From Phycisphaerae bacterium (GTDB taxonomy: Bacteria > Planctomycetota > Phycisphaerae > Phycisphaerales > SM1A02), in NCBI GenBank assembly GCA_002683195.1, contig NYSW01000021.1, forward strand, positions 7,851 through 14,527: a stretch of DNA of 6,677 bases, in the 5' to 3' direction. The notes beneath the pieces were generated by a model. It was not told the DNA's origin and did not search any database. It saw nothing but the letters and a program-made list of their open reading frames with translations. Both the position numbers and the translations under genes were made by a program. Shown piece by piece: positions 1 through 6,677 of this stretch. The number at the start of each line of letters is the position of its first letter. Position 1 is the first letter of the stretch.

Positions 1-3000
1 CTCAAGCAGATGGTCACATCTTCGAATCAGATCAAACCCTGGTTCCTGTCCGTCAATCTGCTCGTCCGCCTGCTTGAAATCTTGAATGAGGTTACGCCGG
101 AAGGGGGCGAGACGATTGACGATGGTCTCGATGCCGTGACGGCGATCGCCGCACGATTTTCCAACGATGCACTGATTCAGACGGTCGCCGGCGACATCCT
201 CGAACGGTCGGGCCGGTCCGGACCGGCACTCGAAGCGTGGAGCCGCGGACTGATGCTGCAGCAGTACGATTCCGCACCCATCTCCCGTCGGCTGATCAAT
301 GGGCTGCTCAATGACGGTTCGCCTCACCGCGCCTTCAAGGAGGCGGTCGAGGTTACCGCGAGAATGCAGACGATCGAAAGTGGAATTCTCCTTTGCAGGG
401 CGTGGTTGGCCCTTGAAGCGGCAGGAATTCCATCCCAATCAGTGGTTCCTGGCTTCGACCTGGCTGCTTCGCCCTTTGAATTCGCCGAGACGATCATTGA
501 AGCGATCGAACTCGGCGGTGGTGACACCGGGCGATACCTGCCCCTCATGGTTGAAGCTGCGGTCCGATCCGGCCGCCAGGGCGTGGCCAACGAGTTTGTT
601 GACCGTGCGCTTGCCGATGATCTGGAAATCTCCGTGCTCCTTCCCCTTGGCCAGGTCAGCCTTCGCGGAAACCTCGGCCGCGAGACCGAGTTGCTGGAGG
701 CCATCGTCGAGGCGGATACCGAAAACGAATTCGTGGACGAGATCGTGATTCTCCGGGCCTCGATTCTTCGACGGGAAGGAAAGGCAGCCGAGGCTTTCGC
801 CCTGTCCGAGGGGCATTTCGGCCAACGCACCGATGCCCGATCGAAGAAACTCCGACAAGCGGAAATGCTCGACAGCTACATCGCGGGCGGAGTTCCGGCG
901 GAAGAAGCCACATCCCTGATTCTCGGGATTGAGTCTGCCGATCTGGACAAGAAGGTTCTCTCGAGATTGCTGTCTGCTCTGCTGGACGAAGGGAATCGAG
1001 AACTGTCCGAACTGATTTTGGAGAGATTGGTTCTCGAGTACGGGGAGGAGTCTGAAGGCTCGCCTGACGTGGCGTTGGCGCTCGCCCGATTCACCCTGGC
1101 GTTTGACCGGGAATTGCCCGAGGCGGTCAATGCCGCGATCCTTCGTCTGGATCCGCTGGTTTCGGCCGGGATCGCACGGGTTGATCACGAATTGGTCATG
1201 GTGGAACTCCTCGGACTACAGACCCCGCCGAAGATCACACGAGCGATCGAGGTGCTCAGGGAGAGTGTCCGAAAGCGGCCCGGTCGTTTCGATACCACTC
1301 TTCGCCTGATCAGTTTTCTCCAGAAGTCCGGACGATTTCAGGAGGCTGATGAGCTGCTCGAAGGCGTCTGGCGTCGACGTGAGGCAGCGCCACCTGCGGT
1401 CCGGCGGTTGATTCCACGACTCATGTCGGGACAGGGGGACGTTGACGAAATCATGGCCTCCCAGTGCGAACTGGCGGAAGAGACGGGGGATCCGGTCGAC
1501 CTTCTCGCGTGCATCAGGGCCAGATATCAGGCCGGTGCCATCGAGGAGGCAGACAAGGGGCTGGATGAGTTGATGCTGCTTGAGGTCCGGCCGGTGGCGG
1601 TCGACTTGGAAGCCGCCGGCCGATCCGTCCGGCGAGGTGATGTGGATGGGGCGATTGAAATACTCGAAATGGCTCTCGGTTTCGAGACGGAGTTGGACAA
1701 AACACGGGCCATCGGAAGCCTGCTCCTCCGAACGAATCGACTGGCCGAACTCGATTCCCTGATCGAGAATCTGGGCGAGTCGGTTGGAAGGTCGGCGGAT
1801 ATTCAAATCCTCGTCTGCCTCCGAGCATTACGGTCCGATCCTCCCGAAGTCGAGAAAGCGAAGGCCGCGATCGGTGGGGCGTTGGAAGTCGGAAGTGATC
1901 GCCCTGAAATCCTCCAGCGGATCCTGACCATCCGGGTTGAGAATCCGGAACTGCGGGTCGACTCCGATCCGGCGGTCGATCTTCTGAGGCGTACGAACCC
2001 CGAGGAAGCGATGCTTCTGGGGCTCGCGATGAGGGTCCCACTGGTCGATGGTGAGTTCAATCCCTCGGTCGCTCAGATCGCGGAGGCGATGGCGATCATC
2101 GAGAGCCAGGCGGACTCTCGGGCGGCCTGGCTCCTCGGCGTGAATCTCCACCTTGCCGTGTTCGAAAAAGCGCTCGCGGGTGAATGGCCCACCGAGTCCG
2201 ACCGGCCGGAAGGCGCGAGACTCGTTGGCGGGGAATCCTCGGAGTCCCAACGCCTTCCCATAGCCCTCGTCGATCTGCTGGTGGCGGCTTCATCGAGATT
2301 TCCGGGGGACATGTTGTTCCCGGTGCAGCTGAGCGAGGTCTATCTCAGGCTTGGACGAGGAGAAGAAGCACTTTCCTCCGCTCGTGAAGGTCTGAGACGC
2401 GCTGGTGGCGGACGAAAACTTGGAAATGCCCTCCCGGTGGCGATCATCGAACGCCGTTTGAATCGCCCGGATCTCGCGGTCAGGACTTTGGAGTCATTCC
2501 GGGCTGCGGTGGAGGAAGATCCGGCGTCACGTCCTCGTGCATGGCGGATTCTGGTGGAAAGCCTGCTTCTCGACGGACAAGTCGAAGAGGGTTGGGCGCT
2601 TTTCCGCGCCATCGGCCCGAAATTGGACCCGCGTCTGCTGTCGTCGGTCTGGTTGGAAACCGCATCGACGGCATCACCGGAAATCGCTTCCAAGGCGATT
2701 GAGTTGGCGAGGAGAGCCTTGCCGCCGGGGTTGGCACGATTGAGACTTGCGGGTGCGGGGCTTGCGGCGTTCCGGCGAACCGGCGACGCGAGCCTTGAAG
2801 CTCTCACGGAAGAGATTCTTACGGAAATCATTGCAAGCGATTCTTCGGCCGTCGCGACGCTGCAGGTCGAGCTCGTTCGGATCGGTCTGATCGAAGCCGG
2901 GGCGAAGCTGGAAGCCATTCAGCGATATGACAAGATGCTCGTGGGCATTCCTCCGGCCATCATGCAGGATCTGCTCGTATTCTCATCCTTGAGCGATGAA

Positions 3001-3435
3001 CGGAGAGCCGCCGCAGCCCCGTATGTGAACAGCACGTTGATGGCGATGAACAACCTGGCGGCGATCATTGCGTCGATGGCGATCGATGGGCTTCTGCCAC
3101 TCGAGGAAGCTCCGAAATGGCTGGACCGAGCGGCGGAGATCTCGGTACAGATGGCCGCGATCGCACCGGACTCGCAGGAAATGACCGATACCCGGTCGAT
3201 GGTGGCCATGGCGACGGGTGATTATTCCCGAGCAGTGGATCTGGCGCGTGAAGCCGTGTCCATGAATCCAGAACGGACGGCGTTCAGATGGACGCTGGTT
3301 CAGGCCTTGCAGGCGAACGGTGACACTGAAGACGCCTACACGGAGGCAGGCAAAGCAGATCGAGTTCTGCGCCGAAGCCTGGAGAGAGACGAAGAGTTGT
3401 CGTTGAAGTTGGCAGCATTCCTGAATGGAAGCTGA
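1..3435 (+). CDS. Large TPR-like helical-repeat protein, 5' partial
   Basis: The reading frame is open from the first base to the TGA at 3433-3435, giving about 1,144 visible residues. The first ATG (position 10) has no Shine-Dalgarno sequence and no signal peptide follows it, so the true start is probably upstream. The protein is nearly all amphipathic helix pairs rich in Ala, Leu, Glu and Arg, with very few cysteines and no membrane segment. Counting from that ATG, TPR-like units stand out near residues 54-84, 411-457, 543-558, 775-798 and 1070-1105. The last unit has a [18 protein letters not shown] pattern. The C-terminal module runs from Asn-Asn-Leu-Ala at about 1014 through Asp-Thr at 1060-1061 to Gly-Asp-Tyr at 1070-1072. 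It resembles the final repeats of large TPR proteins of exopolysaccharide export systems (PrsT/PelB type). TPR solenoids are protein-interaction scaffolds. No enzymatic motif is visible. The gene lies 43 bases before rfbA on the same strand, so co-transcription is likely. Function and location are unproven. Confidence 0.85.
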   Translation, partial: LKQMVTSSNQIKPWFLSVNLLVRLLEILNEVTPEGGETIDDGLDAVTAIAARFSNDALIQTVAGDILERSGRSGPALEAWSRGLMLQQYDSAPISRRLINGLLNDGSPHRAFKEAVEVTARMQTIESGILLCRAWLALEAAGIPSQSVVPGFDLAASPFEFAETIIEAIELGGGDTGRYLPLMVEAAVRSGRQGVANEFVDRALADDLEISVLLPLGQVSLRGNLGRETELLEAIVEADTENEFVDEIVILRASILRREGKAAEAFALSEGHFGQRTDARSKKLRQAEMLDSYIAGGVPAEEATSLILGIESADLDKKVLSRLLSALLDEGNRELSELILERLVLEYGEESEGSPDVALALARFTLAFDRELPEAVNAAILRLDPLVSAGIARVDHELVMVELLGLQTPPKITRAIEVLRESVRKRPGRFDTTLRLISFLQKSGRFQEADELLEGVWRRREAAPPAVRRLIPRLMSGQGDVDEIMASQCELAEETGDPVDLLACIRARYQAGAIEEADKGLDELMLLEVRPVAVDLEAAGRSVRRGDVDGAIEILEMALGFETELDKTRAIGSLLLRTNRLAELDSLIENLGESVGRSADIQILVCLRALRSDPPEVEKAKAAIGGALEVGSDRPEILQRILTIRVENPELRVDSDPAVDLLRRTNPEEAMLLGLAMRVPLVDGEFNPSVAQIAEAMAIIESQADSRAAWLLGVNLHLAVFEKALAGEWPTESDRPEGARLVGGESSESQRLPIALVDLLVAASSRFPGDMLFPVQLSEVYLRLGRGEEALSSAREGLRRAGGGRKLGNALPVAIIERRLNRPDLAVRTLESFRAAVEEDPASRPRAWRILVESLLLDGQVEEGWALFRAIGPKLDPRLLSSVWLETASTASPEIASKAIELARRALPPGLARLRLAGAGLAAFRRTGDASLEALTEEILTEIIASDSSAVATLQVELVRIGLIEAGAKLEAIQRYDKMLVGIPPAIMQDLLVFSSLSDERRAAAAPYVNSTLMAMNNLAAIIASMAIDGLLPLEEAPKWLDRAAEISVQMAAIAPDSQEMTDTRSMVAMATGDYSRAVDLAREAVSMNPERTAFRWTLVQALQANGDTEDAYTEAGKADRVLRRSLERDEELSLKLAAFLNGS

Positions 3436-3478
3436 TCGGCTGAGAGAATCTGGTGGAACTGTACGATTGGGAACACTG

Positions 3479-4357
3479 ATGAACAGCAGGCGCGGCATTA
3501 TTCTGGCTGGTGGATCGGGCACTCGCCTGCATCCAATCACCCGTGGAGTGAGCAAGCAACTCCTCCCGGTCTATGACAAGCCGATGATTTATCACCCGCT
3601 TTCCGTGCTGATGATCGCAGGCATGAGAGAGGTCATGATCATCACCACGCCGCATGAGCAGGCGATGTTTCAGAATCTGATGGGTGATGGCTCGCAGTGG
3701 GGCATGGAGATTCATTGGGCGGTGCAGCCGTCTCCCGATGGCCTGGCGCAGGCGTTTCTGATCGGCGAGGAATTCGTTCGGAACCGCCCCAGTGCGTTGG
3801 TCCTTGGCGACAACATCTTCTACGGGGCGGACCTCCAGAAGAGATTGAGGTTGATTTCCGGCGAAGAAGACGGCGCAACCGTGTTCGCCTACCGCGTGAA
3901 GGACCCCGAGCGTTACGGAGTGGTTGAATTCGATGAGAATTTCAAGGCGCTCAGCATTGAAGAAAAGCCGGAAAATCCGCGTAGCAACTTCGCGGTGACG
4001 GGGCTCTACTTCTACGACTCGCAAGTCGTCGATATCGCGAGGTCGATCAAGCCGTCCGCTCGAGGTGAGCTTGAAATCACGACCGTCAACGATGTGTATC
4101 TCCAACAGGGTCAACTGGCGGTGGAGCGATTGGGACGAGGTTCTGCCTGGCTCGATACCGGAACCTTCGAGAGCCTTCTGCAGGCAGGGCAATTCGTTCA
4201 GACGCTCGAGGACAGACAGGGATTGAAGATCGCCTGCCCGGAGGAGATCGCCTGGAGTCAGGGCTGGATCGATGATGCCCGACTCGAGGAACTGGGTGAA
4301 CAGATGTCGAAGAACAGTTACGGCTCGTACCTCCTTGATCTCTTGAGAGCACGTTGA
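3479..4357 (+). CDS. rfbA: Glucose-1-phosphate thymidylyltransferase (RfbA/RmlA)
   Basis: This cytoplasmic enzyme joins dTTP and glucose-1-phosphate into dTDP-glucose and pyrophosphate, the first step of dTDP-L-rhamnose synthesis and usually the point of feedback inhibition by dTDP-rhamnose. The 292 residues match the family length (about 290). The nucleotide-binding loop [13 protein letters not shown] is at 9-21 and [12 protein letters not shown] at 25-36. [11 protein letters not shown] is at 83-93 and LGDNIFYG, with metal-binding Asp111, at 109-116. [11 protein letters not shown] is at 142-152, the EEKP motif at 161-164 and VTGLYFYD at 173-180. RGELEIT is at 195-201 and WLDTGT, with the second metal-binding Asp226, at 224-229. 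The family C-terminus PEEIAW is at 254-259. The ATG at 3479 was chosen because it puts the binding loop near residue 10 and has a weak GGGA at 3469-3472. An in-frame ATG at 3425 would add 18 non-homologous residues and overlap the previous gene. One small deviation is ITT where ITD is usual (Thr202). The stop overlaps the rfbC start. Confidence 0.97.
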   Translation: MNSRRGIILAGGSGTRLHPITRGVSKQLLPVYDKPMIYHPLSVLMIAGMREVMIITTPHEQAMFQNLMGDGSQWGMEIHWAVQPSPDGLAQAFLIGEEFVRNRPSALVLGDNIFYGADLQKRLRLISGEEDGATVFAYRVKDPERYGVVEFDENFKALSIEEKPENPRSNFAVTGLYFYDSQVVDIARSIKPSARGELEITTVNDVYLQQGQLAVERLGRGSAWLDTGTFESLLQAGQFVQTLEDRQGLKIACPEEIAWSQGWIDDARLEELGEQMSKNSYGSYLLDLLRAR

Positions 4358-4905
4358 ATATCTCCTCCCTCTCGATTCCGGACGTGCGATTGATCGAGCC
4401 GCGAGTCTTTGGAGACTCACGCGGCTTCTTTCTCGAGACCTGGTCGGCCCGTGAATTCCAGAGTTCCGGTCTCGACATCGATTTCGTGCAGGACAATTGG
4501 AGTCGATCCACTCGCGGCGTTCTTCGCGGACTGCATTATCAATTGCAGCATCCGCAAGGAAAGCTCGTGCGCTGTGTTGCGGGTGAGGTCTTTGACGTGG
4601 CCGTCGACCTGCGCCGTTCGAGCCTGACCTTCGGGAAGTGGGTCGGTTGCATTCTGAGCGAGGAGAACAAGCGGGCGATGTGGATTCCGCCCGGTTTCGC
4701 CCATGGGTTCGTCACTTTGAGCGATTCCGCCGACTTCCAGTACAAGTGCAGCGACATCTACCATCCAGAGAGTGAGCGTACGCTCCGATGGAACGACCCT
4801 GAGGTAGGCATCGAATGGCCCGACTTCGGAGAAGTCACCCCCGAACTTTCCACGAAGGATCTGACGACGGCGTGTTCCCTGGCGGAAGCCGAGGTCTTCG
4901 AATGA
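4354..4905 (+). CDS. rfbC: dTDP-4-dehydrorhamnose 3,5-epimerase (RfbC/RmlC)
   Basis: This cupin-fold enzyme epimerises C3 and C5 of dTDP-4-keto-6-deoxyglucose to give dTDP-4-keto-L-rhamnose. The 183 residues equal the usual family length. Visible family motifs are [17 protein letters not shown] (14-30), [18 protein letters not shown] (46-63, with His61 as the expected catalytic base) and QGKLVRC (68-74). [14 protein letters not shown] (77-90) and IPPGFAHGF (111-119) follow. Tyr130 lies in FQYK and is the expected catalytic acid. LSTKD (165-169) carries the Asp that would pair with His61. The start is a TTG at 4354 that overlaps the rfbA stop as TTGA. No ATG or GTG nearby would keep the N-terminal strand, and GAGAG at 4345-4349 lies 4 bases upstream as a possible ribosome site. 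The short overlap implies translational coupling to rfbA, and a matching ATGA overlap joins it to rfbD. No key residue appears to be missing. Confidence 0.96.
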   Translation: MNISSLSIPDVRLIEPRVFGDSRGFFLETWSAREFQSSGLDIDFVQDNWSRSTRGVLRGLHYQLQHPQGKLVRCVAGEVFDVAVDLRRSSLTFGKWVGCILSEENKRAMWIPPGFAHGFVTLSDSADFQYKCSDIYHPESERTLRWNDPEVGIEWPDFGEVTPELSTKDLTTACSLAEAEVFE

Positions 4906-5789
4906 AGGTTCTGGTGACCGGGGGCGGAGGCCAGCTATCCACCTCGCTATCGCGACTTCACGGTCAGCCCCTTGAAAGCGGGAATCGAGTGGAGGTGGTG
5001 TCGCTTGGTGTCAATGAGCTGGACATCACCGTCCCCGATGATGTCACGAGAGCATTCGGCATCCACCGACCTGACGTGGTGGTGAACGCTGCGGCATACA
5101 CCGCGGTGGACAAGGCCGAATCCGAAGAAGACGTGGCCATGAGGATCAACGTCGATGGCCCTCGAAATCTGGCCTCCGCGTGTCGAGTGAATGGTGTTCG
5201 ATTCGTCCAGGTATCGACCGACTTCGTCTTTCCCGGTACCGGCCATTTCCCGATCACCATCGACGCGGAGGTCGGAGCGATCTCCGTCTACGGTCGATCG
5301 AAGGAAAAAGGCGAGGACGCGACGAGGGAGATTCTCGGGCAGGATGCACTGATCGTCCGAACGGCCTGGGTCTATGCCGCGGGTCATTCGAATTTCGTCG
5401 CGAGCATGCTGCGTTTGATGGGAACCCGCGATGAAGTCGGAGTGGTGGCGGATCAGATCGGAACCCCGACCTGGGTGACGACCCTGGCCTCCGGGCTCCT
5501 TGAACTGATCGACCTCGAGGCGGCTGGAACCCACCATCTGACCGATGCAGGGGTGGCCAGTTGGTATGACTTCGCCGTCGCCATCGGCGAGATCGGCAGA
5601 GAACGTGGCCTCCTGAAGAACGAGTGTCGAATTCATCCGATCCGCACCATCGACTACCCGACGCCTGCGCAGCGGCCCGCCTATTGCGTGCTCGACAAGA
5701 CTCCCACCTTCAAAGTTCTCGGCCGGCCTTCTCCGCATTGGCGTGAGAGTCTGACGAGTTGCCTTTCAAACTGGTCGGATCCGACCTAA
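4902..5789 (+). CDS. rfbD: dTDP-4-dehydrorhamnose reductase (RfbD/RmlD)
   Basis: This short-chain-dehydrogenase-type reductase uses NAD(P)H to reduce the C4 keto group of dTDP-4-keto-L-rhamnose, giving dTDP-L-rhamnose. It has 295 residues, the usual length for the family. The Rossmann N-terminus is [30 protein letters not shown] lies at 62-75 and STDFVF at 105-110. The catalytic Tyr130 and Lys134 are in VYGRSKEKGE (129-138). RTAWVY is at 153-158, NFVASML at 164-170 and DQIGTPT at 184-190, with a C-terminal RPAYCVLD motif. The family normally has GxxGQLG at the nucleotide site and STDYVF. Here the third glycine is Ser13 and the Tyr is Phe108. The ATG at 4902 overlaps the rfbC stop (ATGA) and follows a good GAGGT ribosome site at 4891-4895 with 6 bases between. 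An upstream in-frame ATG at 4815 lies inside rfbC and would add 29 residues before the Rossmann strand, so it was not used. Confidence 0.95.
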   Translation: MKVLVTGGGGQLSTSLSRLHGQPLESGNRVEVVSLGVNELDITVPDDVTRAFGIHRPDVVVNAAAYTAVDKAESEEDVAMRINVDGPRNLASACRVNGVRFVQVSTDFVFPGTGHFPITIDAEVGAISVYGRSKEKGEDATREILGQDALIVRTAWVYAAGHSNFVASMLRLMGTRDEVGVVADQIGTPTWVTTLASGLLELIDLEAAGTHHLTDAGVASWYDFAVAIGEIGRERGLLKNECRIHPIRTIDYPTPAQRPAYCVLDKTPTFKVLGRPSPHWRESLTSCLSNWSDPT

Positions 5790-5808
5790 GTTCGATTCCT
5801 GCGAACCA

Positions 5809-5825
5809 ACCGGGCTCCGCCCGGT
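5809..5825 (+). promoter_or_regulatory. Perfect 7-bp GC-rich hairpin in the rfbD-rfbB gap
   Basis: ACCGGGC (5809-5815) and GCCCGGT (5819-5825) are perfect reverse complements separated by a TCC loop. The hairpin begins 20 bases after the rfbD stop and ends 2 bases before the AGGAG ribosome site of rfbB. No T-run follows, so it is not a standard intrinsic terminator. It could be a 3'-end or mRNA-stability element for the rfbACD part of the transcript, or could affect ribosome access to rfbB. That role is inferred. Only the inverted repeat is directly visible. Confidence 0.5.
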
Positions 5826-5827
5826 CG

Positions 5828-5832
5828 AGGAG
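5828..5832 (+). promoter_or_regulatory. Shine-Dalgarno site that sets the rfbB start at TTG
   Basis: AGGAG lies 9 bases before the TTG at 5842 but 18 bases before the ATG at 5851. The first distance is normal for initiation and the second is too long. This supports the TTG as the start of rfbB. Confidence 0.7.
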
Positions 5833-5841
5833 AGTGTTGCT

Positions 5842-6677
5842 TTGGATTCCATGCTCGTAACCGGAGGCGCCGGATTCATCGGCGTCAACTTCGTCCGCCA
5901 TCTACTCAAGACCACCGATCGGCGAATCGTCATGCTTGACGCGCTGACGTATGCGGGGAACGGTCAGAGCATCGAAGGTCTGGATCCGGACCGTGCCATA
6001 TTCGTTCACGGCGACATCCGTGACACGGAGCTCGCAGAGCGTCTGCTTCGCGAGCATGAAGTCGGCACCATCGTCCACTTCGCAGCGGAGAGTCACGTCG
6101 ATCGATCGATCGAGGGTCCGGATGCATTCGTTTCAACCAATGTGGACGGAACCCATGCCCTGCTGAAGGCGGCACGGGCGGTATGGCTGGCAGGCTCTGG
6201 TATCGATCACCGATTTCATCACGTCTCGACCGACGAGGTCTACGGATCTCTGGCGGCGGGTGATGCGGCGTTCTCGGAGGAACATCAGTACCAACCAAAC
6301 TCGCCGTATTCGGCCAGCAAGGCGGCGAGTGATCATCTCGTCCGGGCGTACCACCACACGTTCGGTCTGGACGTCACGACGACCAACTGCTCGAACAACT
6401 ACGGTCCCTACCAGTTTCCGGAGAAGTTGATTCCCCTGATGATCGTGAAGATCCTGCATGGCGAGGAACTTCCGGTCTACGGCGACGGAATGCAGATTCG
6501 AGACTGGCTGTACGTGGACGATCATTGCCGTGCGATCGAACGCTGCCTCGCGAAGGGTCGCCCCGGAGAGGTCTACAACATCGGCGGTGACAACGAGCGG
6601 CCGAACATCGAGATCGTGCATCGACTCTGTGATCTGGTCGAGCGGCGATTTTCCGAGGATGATTCATTGGCGGAGCG
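5842..6677 (+). CDS. rfbB: dTDP-glucose 4,6-dehydratase (RfbB/RmlB), 3' partial
   Basis: This NAD+-dependent extended short-chain dehydrogenase converts dTDP-glucose to dTDP-4-keto-6-deoxyglucose, the second step of the pathway. The window shows 278 complete codons. Family members are about 320-360 residues, so the C-terminus continues past the window. Numbering from the TTG, the Rossmann loop TGGAGFIG is at 7-14, LDALTYAGN at 32-40 and GDIRD at 57-61. HFAAESHVDRSI is at 79-90. STDEVYG (129-135) carries the catalytic Thr130, Asp131 and Glu132, and YSASK (156-160) carries Tyr156 and Lys160. NCSNNYGPYQFPEKLIP is at 182-198, with active-site Glu194 and Lys195, and YGDGMQIRDWLYVDDH at 213-228. 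The TTG at 5842 is preferred over the ATG at 5851 because AGGAG is correctly spaced only for the TTG and because the longer N-terminus MDSMLVTGG restores the usual first beta strand. All active-site residues visible here are intact. It lies 52 bases after rfbD and probably belongs to the same operon. Confidence 0.96.
   Translation, partial: MDSMLVTGGAGFIGVNFVRHLLKTTDRRIVMLDALTYAGNGQSIEGLDPDRAIFVHGDIRDTELAERLLREHEVGTIVHFAAESHVDRSIEGPDAFVSTNVDGTHALLKAARAVWLAGSGIDHRFHHVSTDEVYGSLAAGDAAFSEEHQYQPNSPYSASKAASDHLVRAYHHTFGLDVTTTNCSNNYGPYQFPEKLIPLMIVKILHGEELPVYGDGMQIRDWLYVDDHCRAIERCLAKGRPGEVYNIGGDNERPNIEIVHRLCDLVERRFSEDDSLAE

Noticed and set aside
439..1188. A 249-codon minus-strand open frame opposite the TPR gene.
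   Set aside because: It has a low-complexity, Arg/Gln-rich translation with no motif and lies wholly inside the strong plus-strand frame. It is a shadow frame.
3436..3478. Possible promoter or terminator between the TPR gene and rfbA.
   Set aside because: No convincing -35/-10 pair, stem-loop or T-run can be seen in the 43 bases. Only a weak GGGA ribosome site is visible.
3425..3478. Longer rfbA start at the ATG at 3425.
   Set aside because: It lacks a ribosome site, overlaps the end of the TPR gene and adds 18 residues not found in the family.
3284..4420. A 378-codon open frame on the minus strand across rfbA.
   Set aside because: It is antisense to a gene with unmistakable RfbA motifs. 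Its translation is rich in Arg, His, Ser and Gln with no recognisable domain, as expected for a shadow frame in GC-rich coding DNA.
5851..5853. ATG as the rfbB start.
   Set aside because: It is 18 bases from the only good Shine-Dalgarno site and would shorten the first Rossmann strand. The TTG at 5842 fits better.
6098..6113. Four tandem TCGA units (a 16-base palindrome) inside rfbB.
   Set aside because: It encodes part of the conserved HVDRSIE motif and is explained by codon choice. There are no flanking repeats or any sign of a site-specific element.

Overview
This is a compact, one-strand bacterial stretch. It holds the 3' part of a very large helical-repeat (TPR-like) protein gene, followed by the four genes of dTDP-L-rhamnose biosynthesis in the order rfbA-rfbC-rfbD-rfbB. 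All genes are on the + strand. The window opens inside the TPR gene and closes inside rfbB.

Layout: positions 1-3435 are the TPR-like protein (5' end outside the window). A 43-base gap with no visible terminator leads to rfbA (3479-4357). rfbA overlaps rfbC (4354-4905) by 4 bases (TTGA), and rfbC overlaps rfbD (4902-5789) by 4 bases (ATGA). A 52-base gap containing a perfect 7-bp hairpin and a strong Shine-Dalgarno sequence precedes rfbB (5842 to the window end, 3' truncated). No RNA genes, mobile elements, CRISPR arrays or attachment sites were seen, and no stretch over 300 bases lacks a gene.

How the genes work together: RfbA activates glucose-1-phosphate to dTDP-glucose, RfbB dehydrates it to dTDP-4-keto-6-deoxyglucose, RfbC epimerises C3 and C5, and RfbD reduces C4 to give dTDP-L-rhamnose, the donor for rhamnose in surface polysaccharides. 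The TPR-like protein ends in a module resembling the last repeats of large TPR proteins found in exopolysaccharide export loci. A link to polysaccharide secretion or assembly is plausible but is only inference.

Organism: the moderately high GC content, frequent GGA/CGA codons, TTG starts and tight spacing fit a Gram-negative-type environmental bacterium. My impression is of a planctomycete (Phycisphaerae-like), but this is low confidence because the rfb proteins are too conserved to place it by eye. The pathway itself is ordinary. The points worth a second look are the giant repeat protein, the hairpin and TTG start of rfbB, and the altered glycine motif of RfbD.
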